Origin: Oscillospiraceae bacterium
Lineage (GTDB): Bacteria; Bacillota; Clostridia; Oscillospirales; Ruminococcaceae
Direction: 5' to 3'
Length of the DNA stretch: 59,835 nt
NCBI GenBank assembly: GCA_017468365.1
Contig: JAFUIS010000012.1
Span: 1 to 59,835 of the forward strand
The notes below the pieces were generated by a model that was not told the origin of the DNA, did not search any database, and worked only from the letters and a program-made list of their open reading frames with translations. This document shows, one piece after another, positions 1-8,970 of the stretch; position 1 is the first letter of the stretch, and each line of letters begins with the position of its first letter. The position numbers were made by a program, and so were the translations under genes.

Positions 1-278
1 CATTGTCTGGCAGTAATCGGTTTTTCATCCGTAATATGAGCCAGATAATCTTCGAGAATTGCATCGAAACGATTTTCATCATCCCACTGTGCATTTGCGG
101 CAAGAATATACAACACTCGGTTCCTTACCAACGACTTTGGATGGTTCAGCAATGACGCAAAGGTATCAAAGTATTCATACCATTCATCGGTATCTTGACT
201 TTCGGAAATGATTTTATCAGCAATGGCACAAGCATATTTGTCATCTTTTGCTGTTAACTTTGCAATTATATCCTGCAT
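1..278 (-). CDS. Hypothetical protein, N-terminal part (runs off the window)
   Basis: An open frame starts at ATG 276-278 and runs off the left edge; about 92 residues are visible. The product begins MQDIIAKLTAKDDKYACAIA and continues with short amphipathic helices containing pairs such as SLLNHPKSLVRNRVLYILAA, which resembles one HEAT-like helical repeat of the kind seen in armadillo/HEAT proteins. No catalytic motif is visible, and no strong Shine-Dalgarno precedes the ATG, so the start is tentative. It could be a HEAT-repeat scaffold or a fragment of a larger helical protein. The function is not recognised. Confidence 0.55.
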   Translation of the reverse strand, partial: MQDIIAKLTAKDDKYACAIADKIISESQDTDEWYEYFDTFASLLNHPKSLVRNRVLYILAANAQWDDENRFDAILEDYLAHITDEKPITARQ

Positions 279-414
279 AGAAACTCACATCCAAATTCTT
301 ATTTATCGCTCAGTTTACTCTATCATATTTTTTTGCCGCTTTCAACGCATAGTGAAACTGACGAAGATAACATCCGTCAGTCCAAAAGTAAATTGGGACC
401 ATTTTTCCTCCAAA

Positions 415-443
415 TTGACTGAACCGGCAGTTTATGTTAAAAT
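415..443 (+). promoter_or_regulatory. Predicted sigma-A promoter of ylmH
   Basis: TTGACT at 415-420 and TAAAAT at 438-443 are separated by 17 bases. The element lies about 30 bases upstream of the ylmH start. Nothing else is seen between 279 and 414. Confidence 0.55.
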
Positions 444-473
444 CCATTATATCACAGAAAGGAGCGTGATTGT

Positions 474-1223
474 ATGGCTGACGAAGAAAATTTGCTTAAA
501 AAGCGTTTCGTTGAACTTGCAGACCGAGCATATTCAAAAAACATCTATACTTTCACCGAATTCCTTTCCCCTGCGGAACAGAATCTTTTGCGTTTTTCGG
601 TAAAAGGCGTTCCTTACCGCTTTGAAGGCGGCTATGAAAACGCCGAAAAAGCTATCTGCGTTTTCGGAAGCGAAGAGCTTTGCGGATACGATGAGCATGC
701 GCCTTTTGTATGGTTAAAGATCGAACCGTGCTCAATTAAATTTTCCGGCGAGCTCAGTCACCGTGACTTTCTTGGTTCGATAATGTCCCTCGGCATCAGA
801 CGAAGCACTTTGGGTGATATAATAGCAAAAAACAACGTTGCATATGCCCCATGCCTTGAAAATATGGCGGATTATATCTGTGAGAATCTTGTCGAGATAA
901 AACACACTTTTGTTCGGTGCTCAAAAATTGAAAACGTTCCGGAGGACGCTCTTCCCCAACCTTTTGAAAGTGAATTTGTGGTCGCATCTGAAAGGCTCGA
1001 TTCGGTCATTGCCTCGATTTTCAAGCTTTCGAGAAGCGAAAGCAAAATCCTTTGTGAGCACGAAAAAGTTCTTGTGGGCGGAATTCCCGTAACAAGCGCT
1101 TCTTACACTCCAAAAGAAAACGATGTCATCACCGTAAGAGGCCATGGAAAGTTTATCTACTGCGGAATAAAGCTTGAAACCAAAAAAGGAAGACTTCGCT
1201 GTATCGCAAAAATATATAAATAA
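474..1223 (+). CDS. ylmH: YlmH-type S4-domain RNA-binding protein
   Basis: A 249-residue protein of the YlmH family. The central block HRDFLGSIMSLGIRRSTLGD (about residues 97-116) is typical of the family, and the C-terminal 70 residues form an S4 RNA-binding domain (SERLDSVIASIFKLSRSES, then a VLVGGIPV strand). YlmH homologues act with RqcH in ribosome-associated quality control and are often encoded in the division cluster; here the gene stands alone but rqcH lies 3 kb away. The ATG follows AAAGGAG at the correct distance. A rho-independent terminator follows immediately. Identity is confident; the physiological role is inferred from the family. Confidence 0.9.
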   Translation: MADEENLLKKRFVELADRAYSKNIYTFTEFLSPAEQNLLRFSVKGVPYRFEGGYENAEKAICVFGSEELCGYDEHAPFVWLKIEPCSIKFSGELSHRDFLGSIMSLGIRRSTLGDIIAKNNVAYAPCLENMADYICENLVEIKHTFVRCSKIENVPEDALPQPFESEFVVASERLDSVIASIFKLSRSESKILCEHEKVLVGGIPVTSASYTPKENDVITVRGHGKFIYCGIKLETKKGRLRCIAKIYK

Positions 1224-1251
1224 AAAAGAGCCTTTCAAGGCTCTTTTTTTA
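1222..1251. terminator. Bidirectional terminator between ylmH and plsY
   Basis: The inverted repeat GAGCCTT-TC-AAGGCTC is flanked by A and T tracts, so it can end transcription from both sides. The last codons of plsY (encoding KKEP and a TGA stop) lie inside the hairpin. Confidence 0.85.
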
Positions 1252-1846
1252 CGTATTTGTTTTTTCTTCTGAAACCTATCTCAGTACCTCTGAAAAGGTT
1301 TGCCATGTTGCGGCGGTGTCTTATCCAGATAACGCTTCCGGCAAAAAGAAAAATTGCTGCACCGATTTTATTATTATTAATAATCAAAACATAAAGAGGT
1401 GTAAGCGCCGAAAGTGAAAAAGTTGCAATGCTGATATAGTCGGTAATAAGAGTTATTGCCGCAACAATAGCCGCATAAATAAGGAACATTTTCCAGTCGT
1501 AAAAAAGCACCAGCCCCATAAAAGGAGCAAAACCTTTTCCGCCGTTGAATTTTAACCAGAACGGAAAGCAGTGCCCGCAAACTGCCATTGCGCCGGCAAG
1601 AATAGCAGCGTTGAGATTTCCCTCAAAAATAAGGAATATGATTTCAGCTGACAAAAAGGATTTAAGAATATCGAGAGCGCCGACAAGGACGCCGTAACCA
1701 GCACCCATAGTGATAAAAACGTTGGATGCTCCGGGGTTGTTGGAACCGATATTTCTTATATCAACTTTTTTTATTTTTGCAATAACGCAAGCCGGATTTA
1801 TGCAACCGAAAAGATATCCGCACAAAGCCGCAACAATATATATCAT
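1235..1846 (-). CDS. plsY: Acyl-phosphate:glycerol-3-phosphate acyltransferase PlsY
   Basis: An integral membrane protein of 203 residues, the usual PlsY length. It transfers the acyl group of acyl-phosphate to glycerol-3-phosphate, the first step of phospholipid synthesis. The three family motifs are visible: GSNNPGASN near residues 34-42, FNGGKGFAPFMG near residue 100, and a C-terminal RHRRNMANLFRGTE. Multiple hydrophobic segments lie between them. The ATG is preceded by GGAGGATTTTCA. The tail is rich in Lys and Arg. The gene is convergent with ylmH and shares its terminator. Confidence 0.95.
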   Translation of the reverse strand: MIYIVAALCGYLFGCINPACVIAKIKKVDIRNIGSNNPGASNVFITMGAGYGVLVGALDILKSFLSAEIIFLIFEGNLNAAILAGAMAVCGHCFPFWLKFNGGKGFAPFMGLVLFYDWKMFLIYAAIVAAITLITDYISIATFSLSALTPLYVLIINNNKIGAAIFLFAGSVIWIRHRRNMANLFRGTEIGFRRKNKYVKKEP

Positions 1847-1987
1847 TGAAAATCCTCCAAAACGAACTTTGTTGATTAATTATATATTACCTTTGATATT
1901 TTTTCAACATTTATTGACTTTTCTCCTTTTCTTTTACTCGAATTTGCGATAAAATTATGATATTCTTTCCAAACATGAGGTTAATCT

Positions 1988-2893
1988 ATGAATAACAAAT
2001 CATCAATCGGAAATATCCTTCTTATACTTACGGCTTTTATCTGGGGCTGTGCTTTTGTTGCACAAAGCGTCGGTATGGAATATGTCGGACCTTTTACATT
2101 CAACGGAACAAGATGCATCATTGGCGGAATTTTTCTTATTGCCGCAAACCTTGTTTTTGACGCAGTTAAAAAGAAAAATAAAACTTATGTAAAGCCTTCT
2201 GAAAGCGAAAAAAAGGAACTTATAAAAGGCGGAATCATCTGCGGAATCGTTCTTTTTGCCGCTTCTTCCGTTCAGCAGATAGGAATTTCCATGACCACAG
2301 TCGGAAAAGCCGGTTTCATTTCCGTTCTTTATATTCTTATCGTTCCCTTTTTTGGACTTTTGCTGAGACAAAAACTTCCCAGAATGATATGGCTTTGCTG
2401 CGCTATCGCCCTTTGCGGACTTTATCTTCTTTGCATAAACGAAAGTCTTTCGCTCAGTAAAGGCGACGCCGTTGTTTTCATCAGCGCTGCGATTTATGCC
2501 GTTCATATCATGGCGGTCGACCGTTTTGCGCCCAACGTTGACTGCGTAAAACTCTCCTGCATACAGTTTCTTGTTGCCGGAATTATTTCGGTAGCCTTTA
2601 TGTTCATTTTTGAAGATCCGGAAATTGATAAAATTCTTGATGCTTGGCTTCCCATTCTCTATGCCGGAGCACTTTCCGGCGGCGTCGGATACACTCTCCA
2701 GACGGTTGCGCAAAAATGGACAAAACCCAGTGTTGCTTCTCTTCTTATGAGTTTTGAATCTGTTTTTGCGGTAATTGCCGGTGCTGTCCTTCTTTCCCAG
2801 GTACCTTCTCTTCGTGAAACCGCGGGCTGCATTCTTATGTTCATTTCTATAATTATTATTCAGCTTCCCGAAAAAAGAAAGGTGGAGGTATAA
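1988..2893 (+). CDS. EamA/DMT-family membrane transporter
   Basis: A protein of 301 residues with about ten hydrophobic segments arranged as two repeats of five, the plan of the drug/metabolite transporter superfamily (EamA domains). The start of the first repeat, ILLILTAFIWGCAFVAQSVG, has the family's Trp-Gly motif, and the C-terminal repeat carries GGVGYTLQTVAQKW. It is probably an exporter of a metabolite or drug in the cytoplasmic membrane; the substrate cannot be read from sequence. The following PPC-domain gene starts directly after its stop, so the two are probably co-transcribed. Confidence 0.88.
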   Translation: MNNKSSIGNILLILTAFIWGCAFVAQSVGMEYVGPFTFNGTRCIIGGIFLIAANLVFDAVKKKNKTYVKPSESEKKELIKGGIICGIVLFAASSVQQIGISMTTVGKAGFISVLYILIVPFFGLLLRQKLPRMIWLCCAIALCGLYLLCINESLSLSKGDAVVFISAAIYAVHIMAVDRFAPNVDCVKLSCIQFLVAGIISVAFMFIFEDPEIDKILDAWLPILYAGALSGGVGYTLQTVAQKWTKPSVASLLMSFESVFAVIAGAVLLSQVPSLRETAGCILMFISIIIIQLPEKRKVEV

Positions 2894-3325
2894 ATGATAT
2901 CCGAAATCGTTTCATCAAAAGGTAGTGCGGTGTTTCACTGCATAAGACTTCACCGCGGCGAAGATCTTTTGAAATCCATAAAAAACGTTTGCAAGGCGAA
3001 AAATATCCGATGCGGAGCGATTCTTTCCGGCGTCGGATGCATAAGCAAAGGAAAGATACGCGATGCTTCCGGAGTTACGATTCGCGAAATAAATGAAGAT
3101 TGCGAAATTGCAAGCCTCAACGGAACTGTCAGCGCAAACCGCTGTCACCTTCACATCGCTCTTTCAAAAGAAGATATGTCGACAATAGGCGGTCATCTTT
3201 GCGAAGGCTGCATCATTAATACCACCTGTGAAATTATCATTGAAGAACTTCCGGAAATTTATATTGATGTCGAAGATGACCCCGAAACCGGATATGACGA
3301 ACTTATATTTAAAAAAGCGGAGTGA
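2894..3325 (+). CDS. PPC-domain (DUF296) DNA-binding-like protein
   Basis: A protein of 143 residues made almost entirely of a PPC/DUF296 domain. Typical features are the RLHRGEDLLKSIKNVC opening, AILSGVGCISKG in the middle, and HLHIALSKEDMSTIGGHLCEG with its conserved His residues. In plants the domain is found in AT-hook proteins; bacterial single-domain members are trimeric and of uncertain role. The gene directly follows the DMT transporter with no gap and ends at a terminator. No AT-hook is present, so direct DNA binding is not demonstrated. Confidence 0.85.
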   Translation: MISEIVSSKGSAVFHCIRLHRGEDLLKSIKNVCKAKNIRCGAILSGVGCISKGKIRDASGVTIREINEDCEIASLNGTVSANRCHLHIALSKEDMSTIGGHLCEGCIINTTCEIIIEELPEIYIDVEDDPETGYDELIFKKAE

Positions 3326-3346
3326 ATTTCACTCCGCTTTTTTTAT
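3311..3346. terminator. Bidirectional terminator
   Basis: GCGGAGTGAATTTCACTCCGC is flanked by an A tract on the left and seven Ts on the right. It serves the PPC-domain gene (+) and the convergent MBL-fold gene (-). Confidence 0.85.
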
Positions 3347-4104
3347 AGAACTATACTACATTGTTCAAACTTAAACAAACCGCTTCCATGGCTGAGTTTA
3401 CCCTGTTTTTTAATATCCGTCAGACCTTTATTTACATCCAGAATCATATCCGTTGTTATATCAACGTTGTGATGTGCCGGAAAAATGCGTTTAATTGAAA
3501 GTTTAGATATTTTCTGAACAGATTCCAGATATTTTTCCGGGTCAGTTGATTCATAATTCGAAAAAAGAGTTCCTTCGTAAATCAAATCTCCGGAAAAAAG
3601 ATAGCCTGTTTTTTCTTCAAAAAAACACATATGACCCGGAGAATGTCCCGGAGTATGCAAAACTTTGATTTTTCTGTTTCCTAATTCAATAGTATCCCCA
3701 TCAATAAGAATCTTTTTGGGATTGCCACGAAAAACCGCATAATCATCAACATTTATATACTCTGTTAAGTTGTTATCCCTTACAAGCATTTTTCGTACAA
3801 ATTCATTCGAAAGAGGAAACTTTTCTTCGATCCACGCCTTTTCCAGTTCGTGAACGTAAAATTCAGAAAAATTCCACAATCCACCTATATGATCCCAATG
3901 AACATGTGTAGGAACAGCAATAACAGGTTTATCGGTTATTTTAAAGACTTCTTCTGAAATATCCGATACTCCGAGACCTGTATCAATAAGAAGAGCATTT
4001 TCTTTTCCGAGAAGAAGATAACAATTCGTTTCTTCCCAATGATTCGGCTCGCTTATAACAAACGTGTTCTCGTCAATTTGTTTTGTTAAAAACCAGTTTT
4101 CCAT
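3343..4104 (-). CDS. MBL-fold metallo-hydrolase
   Basis: A protein of 253 residues of the metallo-beta-lactamase fold, with two-metal-site motifs: THVHWDHIGG (the HxHxDH motif), a downstream metal His in HTPGHSPGHMCF, FSGDLIYEG, and a late HHNVD. Such enzymes are hydrolases or glyoxalase-II-like thioesterases; the substrate is not predictable. I chose the MENWF start at 4104 because the longer frame would run back into the end of rqcH. It is probably co-transcribed downstream of rqcH. Confidence 0.85.
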   Translation of the reverse strand: MENWFLTKQIDENTFVISEPNHWEETNCYLLLGKENALLIDTGLGVSDISEEVFKITDKPVIAVPTHVHWDHIGGLWNFSEFYVHELEKAWIEEKFPLSNEFVRKMLVRDNNLTEYINVDDYAVFRGNPKKILIDGDTIELGNRKIKVLHTPGHSPGHMCFFEEKTGYLFSGDLIYEGTLFSNYESTDPEKYLESVQKISKLSIKRIFPAHHNVDITTDMILDVNKGLTDIKKQGKLSHGSGLFKFEQCSIVL

Positions 4105-4105
4105 A

Positions 4106-5857
4106 TTATTTATTCTCAAAAATATTTTCGAACTGCGCCGGTCTTACATAAGCGGTTTTATAATGTTCATAGACCGCTTTTCCCGGTGCGGAACCGGAAG
4201 GCTTTTTGACGTTCTTTATCTCAGTATAATCCACCGGAACAAGCGAAGATTCGCGGCCTTTTGAATTATATGCCGCAACTATCGCTGCCTGCTGAATGGT
4301 GGTTTCCGGAACTTCCCTGCCTTCGGTCACAATAACGGTATGAGAACCGTGTATTTTCTGGGTGTGGAGCCAGATATCGTGCTTGCGGGAATCCTTGAAC
4401 GTAAGTTTATCGTTCTGGATATTGTTCCTTCCGCAAAATATCCTGAATCCGTCAGTAGAAACATATTCTTTCGGAAGAAGTTTTGCAGGTTTCTGATTGT
4501 TCTTTTTGTGGTTTTTAAGGTAACCCTGACTTACAAGTTCTTCGCGGATCGCGATAACTTCGTCGTCTGTTCTTGCCCTTGAAAGAAGATCGAAAACGGA
4601 ATCGATATATGAAAGTTCCGCCTCGCCTTTTTCAATGAACTTTTTCAGCATTCTTTCGGCGGTATCCGCTTTGCGGTATTCGCTGAAATAGTGCTGTGCG
4701 TTCTGGTTCGGCGTGAGTCTCGGGTCAAGTTTAACTTCCACCGGTTTGCAGTTATCATAAAAGTTTTCAAGAACGACGGAAGTCATTCCTTTTTCAAGCA
4801 TCCAGATGTTGGCGTGGATAAGTTCGCCCTTGACACGAAGTATTTCTCTTTCGGTGGAACGGGCAAGTTCCTGGCGCTGAACATCAAGTTTTCTGGAAAT
4901 TCTGTCCGCAAGGTTGACGACAAATTTAAAAAGGTCATTGGAACGCTGTTTCATTCTGTCGGCGCCGGAACGTTCGGAATAAAACTTATCAAGCATTGCG
5001 CTGAAAGAATCGAATTGCTTTACTTCCATCGAACCGCCATATTGTTTTATCGGCATGAAAGCAAAATCCACCGGATGTCCGTTTTCATCGATGACCATAT
5101 GTGGCGCGCAGCTGCCGTTATTAAAGCTCTCCGCAATACTCTCTATTGTTTCTACAAGATGACCGCATTCTTCATTTGTGAGGTCATGAGACCTTGTATC
5201 CATACCGTTCGTGACCGTTTCGGAAATTTCGCGGCAAATTATCGGAGAAACACCGTCAAGATTTTCCATAAGCGCCTTCGAAAGCGGAATATCTCTTCCG
5301 TTTTTAAGGCGCGAAACAAGCTCCATTCCGTCGATATCAAGGGTGTTCATCTTGTTCTGTGCCGGCGGAAAAACATAAGCCATTCCGGGCATTACCTGAC
5401 GAACGCTTGACATATCGGCGGTAACGCGTTTTATTGCATCGATGATCTTTCCTTCCGGTCCAATGAGCATGATATTACTGTGGCGGCCCATTATTTCAAC
5501 CGCAAGTTTTATAACGACCGGGTCGCCAAACTCATTGTAAGTAGAAAAAGAAAGATGAAGAAGCCTTTCAAGTCCGAACTGTTCAATTGCAATAAGTTTT
5601 GCTCCGCTGAGATGTTTTCTCATAAGCATACAGAACATCGGCGGGTTTTTGGGATTGTCAACAGAAGCTTCGGTAAAATGGATCCTCGGCGAAGAAGCCG
5701 AAGCGGAAATAAGAAGTTTTCCGTTTCCTCCGTTCCAGCGAAGAGACATCACAAGTTCTTCTTTTGAAGGCTGGTGTATTTTATCAACTCTTGCACCGAT
5801 GAGGTTTTCCGATATTTCATTTTTGAGCATGCTCAGCATGATTCCGTCAAGCGCCAT
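4106..5857 (-). CDS. rqcH: RqcH (NFACT/Rqc2 homologue), ribosome quality control
   Basis: A protein of 583 residues with the NFACT architecture: an N-terminal NFACT-N domain beginning MALDGIMLSMLKNEI with the RVDKIHQPSKEE motif, a helix-hairpin-helix and coiled-coil middle (residues about 270-420), and a C-terminal NFACT-R domain (FRIFCGRNNIQNDKLTF, then DIWLHTQKIHGSHTVI). Bacterial RqcH binds the 50S subunit with peptidyl-tRNA and adds C-terminal alanine tails to stalled peptides. Homologues have also been annotated as fibronectin-binding proteins. The gene is followed by the MBL-fold gene and preceded by the Nif3-like gene. Confidence 0.93.
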   Translation of the reverse strand: MALDGIMLSMLKNEISENLIGARVDKIHQPSKEELVMSLRWNGGNGKLLISASASSPRIHFTEASVDNPKNPPMFCMLMRKHLSGAKLIAIEQFGLERLLHLSFSTYNEFGDPVVIKLAVEIMGRHSNIMLIGPEGKIIDAIKRVTADMSSVRQVMPGMAYVFPPAQNKMNTLDIDGMELVSRLKNGRDIPLSKALMENLDGVSPIICREISETVTNGMDTRSHDLTNEECGHLVETIESIAESFNNGSCAPHMVIDENGHPVDFAFMPIKQYGGSMEVKQFDSFSAMLDKFYSERSGADRMKQRSNDLFKFVVNLADRISRKLDVQRQELARSTEREILRVKGELIHANIWMLEKGMTSVVLENFYDNCKPVEVKLDPRLTPNQNAQHYFSEYRKADTAERMLKKFIEKGEAELSYIDSVFDLLSRARTDDEVIAIREELVSQGYLKNHKKNNQKPAKLLPKEYVSTDGFRIFCGRNNIQNDKLTFKDSRKHDIWLHTQKIHGSHTVIVTEGREVPETTIQQAAIVAAYNSKGRESSLVPVDYTEIKNVKKPSGSAPGKAVYEHYKTAYVRPAQFENIFENK

Positions 5858-5879
5858 TGGTGCTCACCTCTTTTTTAAT

Positions 5880-6644
5880 TTATTTTGCCCAGTAACAAGC
5901 AGGGTCTTTCGAAACTTCGGAAACGATTATTTCCGTATCGGTAAATTCTTTTTCAAGTTTTTCCGCAAGTGGTTTTATTACGGTGTTTTCTGTGCAGAAA
6001 TGTCCTGCATCAAGAACGCAGAAGCCGTCTCTTCTCATATCAAGGAAAAGATTATACTTAATGTTTGCGGTAACATAAGCATCTGCACCGGCGTTCATTG
6101 CAAAAGGATAAAGGTCCCCGCCGCTTCCTCCGCAGACGGCAACTTTTTTTATCATTTTGTCTGTAGAAGTAAATTTTATTCCGCCGACGTTTATTTTTTC
6201 GGCGACGTATTTTACAAAATCGGTACAGGAAAGCTCTTTTTCAAGCTCACCCATTCTCATAAGGCCCTCGCCGTCGTCAACTTTTACAACATTTTCAAGG
6301 CCAAGAGCATTAGCAAGGCAGTCGTTAACTCCCCCGTCAGCAATATCAAGGCAGGTGTGGGCACTGATAACCGCTATACCTTTTTCGGCGGCAATAAAAG
6401 CTATGTTTTTCGGGTGTATTTCTTTAAGTGCACCGAAAATCACCGGGTGGTGACTTATAACAAGGTTAGCACCTTTTTCTTTTGCTTCTTCAATTACCTC
6501 TTCGGTAACGTCAAGAGCAACAACAACCTTTGAAACTGTTTTGTTTCCGTCACCCACAAGAAAACCGGAGTTATCCCAGGATTCCTGGGTTTCAAAAGGC
6601 GCAATTTTATCTATGAAATTATAAAAATCGATTATTCTGCTCAT
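5880..6644 (-). CDS. Nif3-like dinuclear metal-centre protein
   Basis: A protein of 254 residues of the Nif3/DUF34 family. Metal-binding motifs are visible: VISHHPVIFG near residue 65, ISAHTCLD near 95, and a C-terminal GHFCTEN. Members form hexameric toroids with two metals per site; the biochemical role is still debated. The ATG overlaps the trmK stop by four bases (ATGA), so it is translationally coupled to trmK. The adjacency of trmK and nif3 is common in Firmicutes. Confidence 0.92.
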   Translation of the reverse strand: MSRIIDFYNFIDKIAPFETQESWDNSGFLVGDGNKTVSKVVVALDVTEEVIEEAKEKGANLVISHHPVIFGALKEIHPKNIAFIAAEKGIAVISAHTCLDIADGGVNDCLANALGLENVVKVDDGEGLMRMGELEKELSCTDFVKYVAEKINVGGIKFTSTDKMIKKVAVCGGSGGDLYPFAMNAGADAYVTANIKYNLFLDMRRDGFCVLDAGHFCTENTVIKPLAEKLEKEFTDTEIIVSEVSKDPACYWAK

Positions 6645-7339
6645 CTTTCGTTCTCCGTTTCGTCAGCCTGTTCGTCTATCATATCTGCTAGCTGGATATG
6701 GATAAGCGCATGTTCTTTTTCTCTTTGGGAGCGAAGAAGTCCTTCCGCAATTCCGCGCTGAATTTTTGCTTGCCAGCGAAGATATTTTATCGAACAATCG
6801 TCGCTGTTTCCGGCAAGTTCTCCGGTAAGACAGTAAAAATCATCAGGAGTTTCGCTTCCGCCGATATAACTTGCGCTCATTACGGTATAAAGATGTTTTT
6901 CGACTTCGACGGCTTTTTCTTCGTCAATGGTCCAACCGTTTTCAAGAAGCCATTTTCTGAGCATATCCGCTCTGGACATGGGCTGAAGAACAAGATGAAC
7001 CATTTCGCTTTTTACCCATTTTGCTTTTTCGAGTATCCCACAAATGGTCTCTCCGCCCATTCCGCAGATAAGAACTTCATCTATTTCATCTTCCGGAAGA
7101 CCTTCAAGTCCGTCGGTAAGAACGGTCTCGATTTCTTCTTCAAGTTCCATTTCTTTGATAAGCGCTCTTGCACTTTCAAGAGGTTTTATATTGATATCCG
7201 TTGCAAATCCGCGGGTACAGATTCCTTCGTTTACAAGATGACAGATAAGATATCCGTGGTCTGTGCCGATATCTGCAGCAACAGTGCCCTCTTTTACAAA
7301 TTCAGCGGCAGCTGCAAGTCTTGAATCAAGTTTATCCAA
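6641..7339 (-). CDS. trmK: tRNA (adenine-22 N1)-methyltransferase TrmK
   Basis: A class I SAM-dependent methyltransferase of 232 residues. The SAM motif VAADIGTDHGYL is near the N-terminus and the family signature LICGMGGETI follows, then LQPMSRADMLRKWLLENGW. It methylates N1 of A22 in tRNA. I place the start at a TTG at 7337-7339, because GCGAGGA lies about eight bases upstream and the protein then begins LDSRLAAAAEFV as family members do; an ATG 19 codons further upstream has no better ribosome binding site. The stop overlaps the next gene by four bases. Confidence 0.9.
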   Translation of the reverse strand: MDKLDSRLAAAAEFVKEGTVAADIGTDHGYLICHLVNEGICTRGFATDINIKPLESARALIKEMELEEEIETVLTDGLEGLPEDEIDEVLICGMGGETICGILEKAKWVKSEMVHLVLQPMSRADMLRKWLLENGWTIDEEKAVEVEKHLYTVMSASYIGGSETPDDFYCLTGELAGNSDDCSIKYLRWQAKIQRGIAEGLLRSQREKEHALIHIQLADMIDEQADETENER

Positions 7340-7405
7340 AAATAATTCCTCGCTTTTTATAAAACTGAAGGCAGCCCTGAAACTCATGGCTGCCAATCTT
7401 TTTTA

Positions 7406-7618
7406 TCAGTTTTCTTTGTCCTCAAAGTATTTGTTGATCTTTGCTACGATCTCTTCACAGGAAACTCCGTGTACCTCACAGGCTTCTTCAATGCTTTCGC
7501 CTCTGGACATCGGGCATCCGAGGCAATGCATTCCCATTTCAAGGAAGAAAACTCCGGTGTCTTTATCGTAATCAAGGATGTCTCCGATAATGGATTCTTT
7601 AGTGATCTGGTATGCCAT
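7406..7618 (-). CDS. DUF1858-domain small protein
   Basis: A 70-residue protein of the DUF1858 family, recognised by the pattern in which a Gly-Met-His-Cys-x-x-Cys-Pro motif (GMHCLGCPMSRGES) follows an N-terminal helix ITKESIIGDILDYD. The two cysteines suggest a metal or redox role, but the function is unknown. AAAGGAG precedes the ATG. It is a small stand-alone gene between trmK and nth. Confidence 0.85.
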   Translation of the reverse strand: MAYQITKESIIGDILDYDKDTGVFFLEMGMHCLGCPMSRGESIEEACEVHGVSCEEIVAKINKYFEDKEN

Positions 7619-7695
7619 AACAACTGCTCCTTTAAAAGTTCTTATGTAATTATTATAATGCCCAAAAGGCTTTTTTTCAATATCTAATTATAAAA

Positions 7696-8334
7696 TCAGC
7701 CCTCGGTTTTTTGAGCATGCTCACAAATCTCTTTGAGCACACATTTATCACACTGGGGTCTTCTTGCAATACAAACCGCTCTTCCGTGAAGGACCATTCT
7801 GTGGCAAAAATTGTTTGACTCTTTTGGGTCAAGGATGTCGCGAAGTTCGATTTCGCATTTTGCCGGGTCTTTTGTTGTGGTAAAACCGAGAAGATTCGTT
7901 ATTCTTATGCAGTGAGTATCACAGACCACCGCCGGTTTTCCATAAATATCGCCCACAACAAGGTTTGCGGTTTTTCTTCCGATTCCGGGAAGTTTTATAA
8001 GTTCCTCAACCGTATCCGGAACGATTCCGCCGTATTCGTTAACAAGCATTTTTGAAGCAAGAGAAATATCGTGCGCTTTTGTTTTATAAAATCCGCAGGA
8101 ACGGATAATGTCGCTGATATCCTGCTCATCCGCTTCGGCAAGAGCTTCAAGTGTGGGATATTTTGAATAAAGCACCGGTGTTACCATATTTACTCTTGCA
8201 TCGGTGCACTGTGCCGCAAGCCTTGTTGCAAAAAGAAGTTCATGGGGTTTTACATATTCCAAAGAACAAAGCGCATCGGGATATTCCTTTTTAAGAAGTT
8301 CCACCGCTTTTGCGGCAAGCTGCTTTTTATCCAA
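7696..8334 (-). CDS. nth: Endonuclease III (DNA glycosylase/AP lyase)
   Basis: A base-excision-repair enzyme of 212 residues that removes oxidised pyrimidines. The helix-hairpin-helix LPGIGRKTANLV (about 115-126) carries the catalytic Lys, the catalytic Asp is in CDTHCIRI (about 139), and the C-terminal [4Fe-4S] loop has the Cys-x6-Cys-x2-Cys-x5-Cys pattern. I choose a TTG at 8332-8334 because GGAG lies eight bases before it; a GTG three codons earlier overlaps that ribosome binding site. This gives residue numbering nearly identical to E. coli Nth. Confidence 0.94.
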   Translation of the reverse strand: MDKKQLAAKAVELLKKEYPDALCSLEYVKPHELLFATRLAAQCTDARVNMVTPVLYSKYPTLEALAEADEQDISDIIRSCGFYKTKAHDISLASKMLVNEYGGIVPDTVEELIKLPGIGRKTANLVVGDIYGKPAVVCDTHCIRITNLLGFTTTKDPAKCEIELRDILDPKESNNFCHRMVLHGRAVCIARRPQCDKCVLKEICEHAQKTEG

Positions 8335-8464
8335 TTTGATCACTCCAATTATTTTTCTGTAAAAAGAATATAATTTTTAAGAGTTATTGTCAAGTTAACT
8401 CCTTGCTTTTTACGTTCAAATGGTATATCATGATAATATACCATCCAAAAGGAGTGTGCATTAA

Positions 8465-8896
8465 ATGGCTGATATTACCGTTAAAATAAAGGATAACCAG
8501 AAAGACGCTTATTCCGTAAGACTCGCTGTTTTTGTAGCGGAACAAAAATTCCAGAACGAATTCGACGATATCGATAATATCTGCGATTATGTCACCCTTT
8601 ATGACGGCGAAAAATGCATTGCTACCGGAAGATACTTCCCCGACCCCAAAGGCGCTGAAGATACTTTTGTTTTCGGTCGCGTTGCTGTTCTTAAAGCTTA
8701 CCGCAACGACCACGTCGGTATGGGTGTAATCGCCGCTCTTGAAACCGCCGCAAAACTTAAAGGCGGCAAAAAAGCTCTTCTTCTTGCAAAAGGCAGTGCC
8801 GTTGGTTTCTATGAAAAATGCGGTTTTTCCCGCATTGAAGCCCGCACTGTTTACAGCGAAGGCAGACCTTGCTATTGGATGGAAAAAAATATTTAA
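8465..8896 (+). CDS. GNAT-family N-acetyltransferase
   Basis: A protein of 143 residues with the GNAT fold. The acetyl-CoA loop region is FGRVAVLKAYRNDHVGMGVI, followed by the beta-bulge segment FYEKCGFSRI near the C-terminus. The beginning (QKDAYSVRLAVFVAEQKFQNEFDD) is typical of the ElaA/YjcF-like subgroup. The acceptor substrate is unknown. AAAAGGAG precedes the ATG, and the initiator tRNA follows under its own promoter. Confidence 0.88.
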   Translation: MADITVKIKDNQKDAYSVRLAVFVAEQKFQNEFDDIDNICDYVTLYDGEKCIATGRYFPDPKGAEDTFVFGRVAVLKAYRNDHVGMGVIAALETAAKLKGGKKALLLAKGSAVGFYEKCGFSRIEARTVYSEGRPCYWMEKNI

Positions 8897-8914
8897 AATA
8901 TTTTAAGAAAAGGC

Positions 8915-8943
8915 TTGCAATTTTTGTTTTGTTGTAGTATAAT
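8915..8943 (+). promoter_or_regulatory. Predicted promoter of initiator tRNA
   Basis: TTGCAA at 8915-8920 and TATAAT at 8938-8943 are separated by 17 bases. The tRNA begins 28 bases downstream. Confidence 0.7.
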
Positions 8944-8970
8944 AGTCAAGCACTCAAAAATTGCATATAT

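Noticed and set aside
4691-5410. Long plus-strand frames opposite rqcH, typA, trpB, groL, metG and eutB
   Set aside because: They lie antisense to clear family members, lack ribosome binding sites and have the Phe/Cys/Ser-rich composition of shadow frames.
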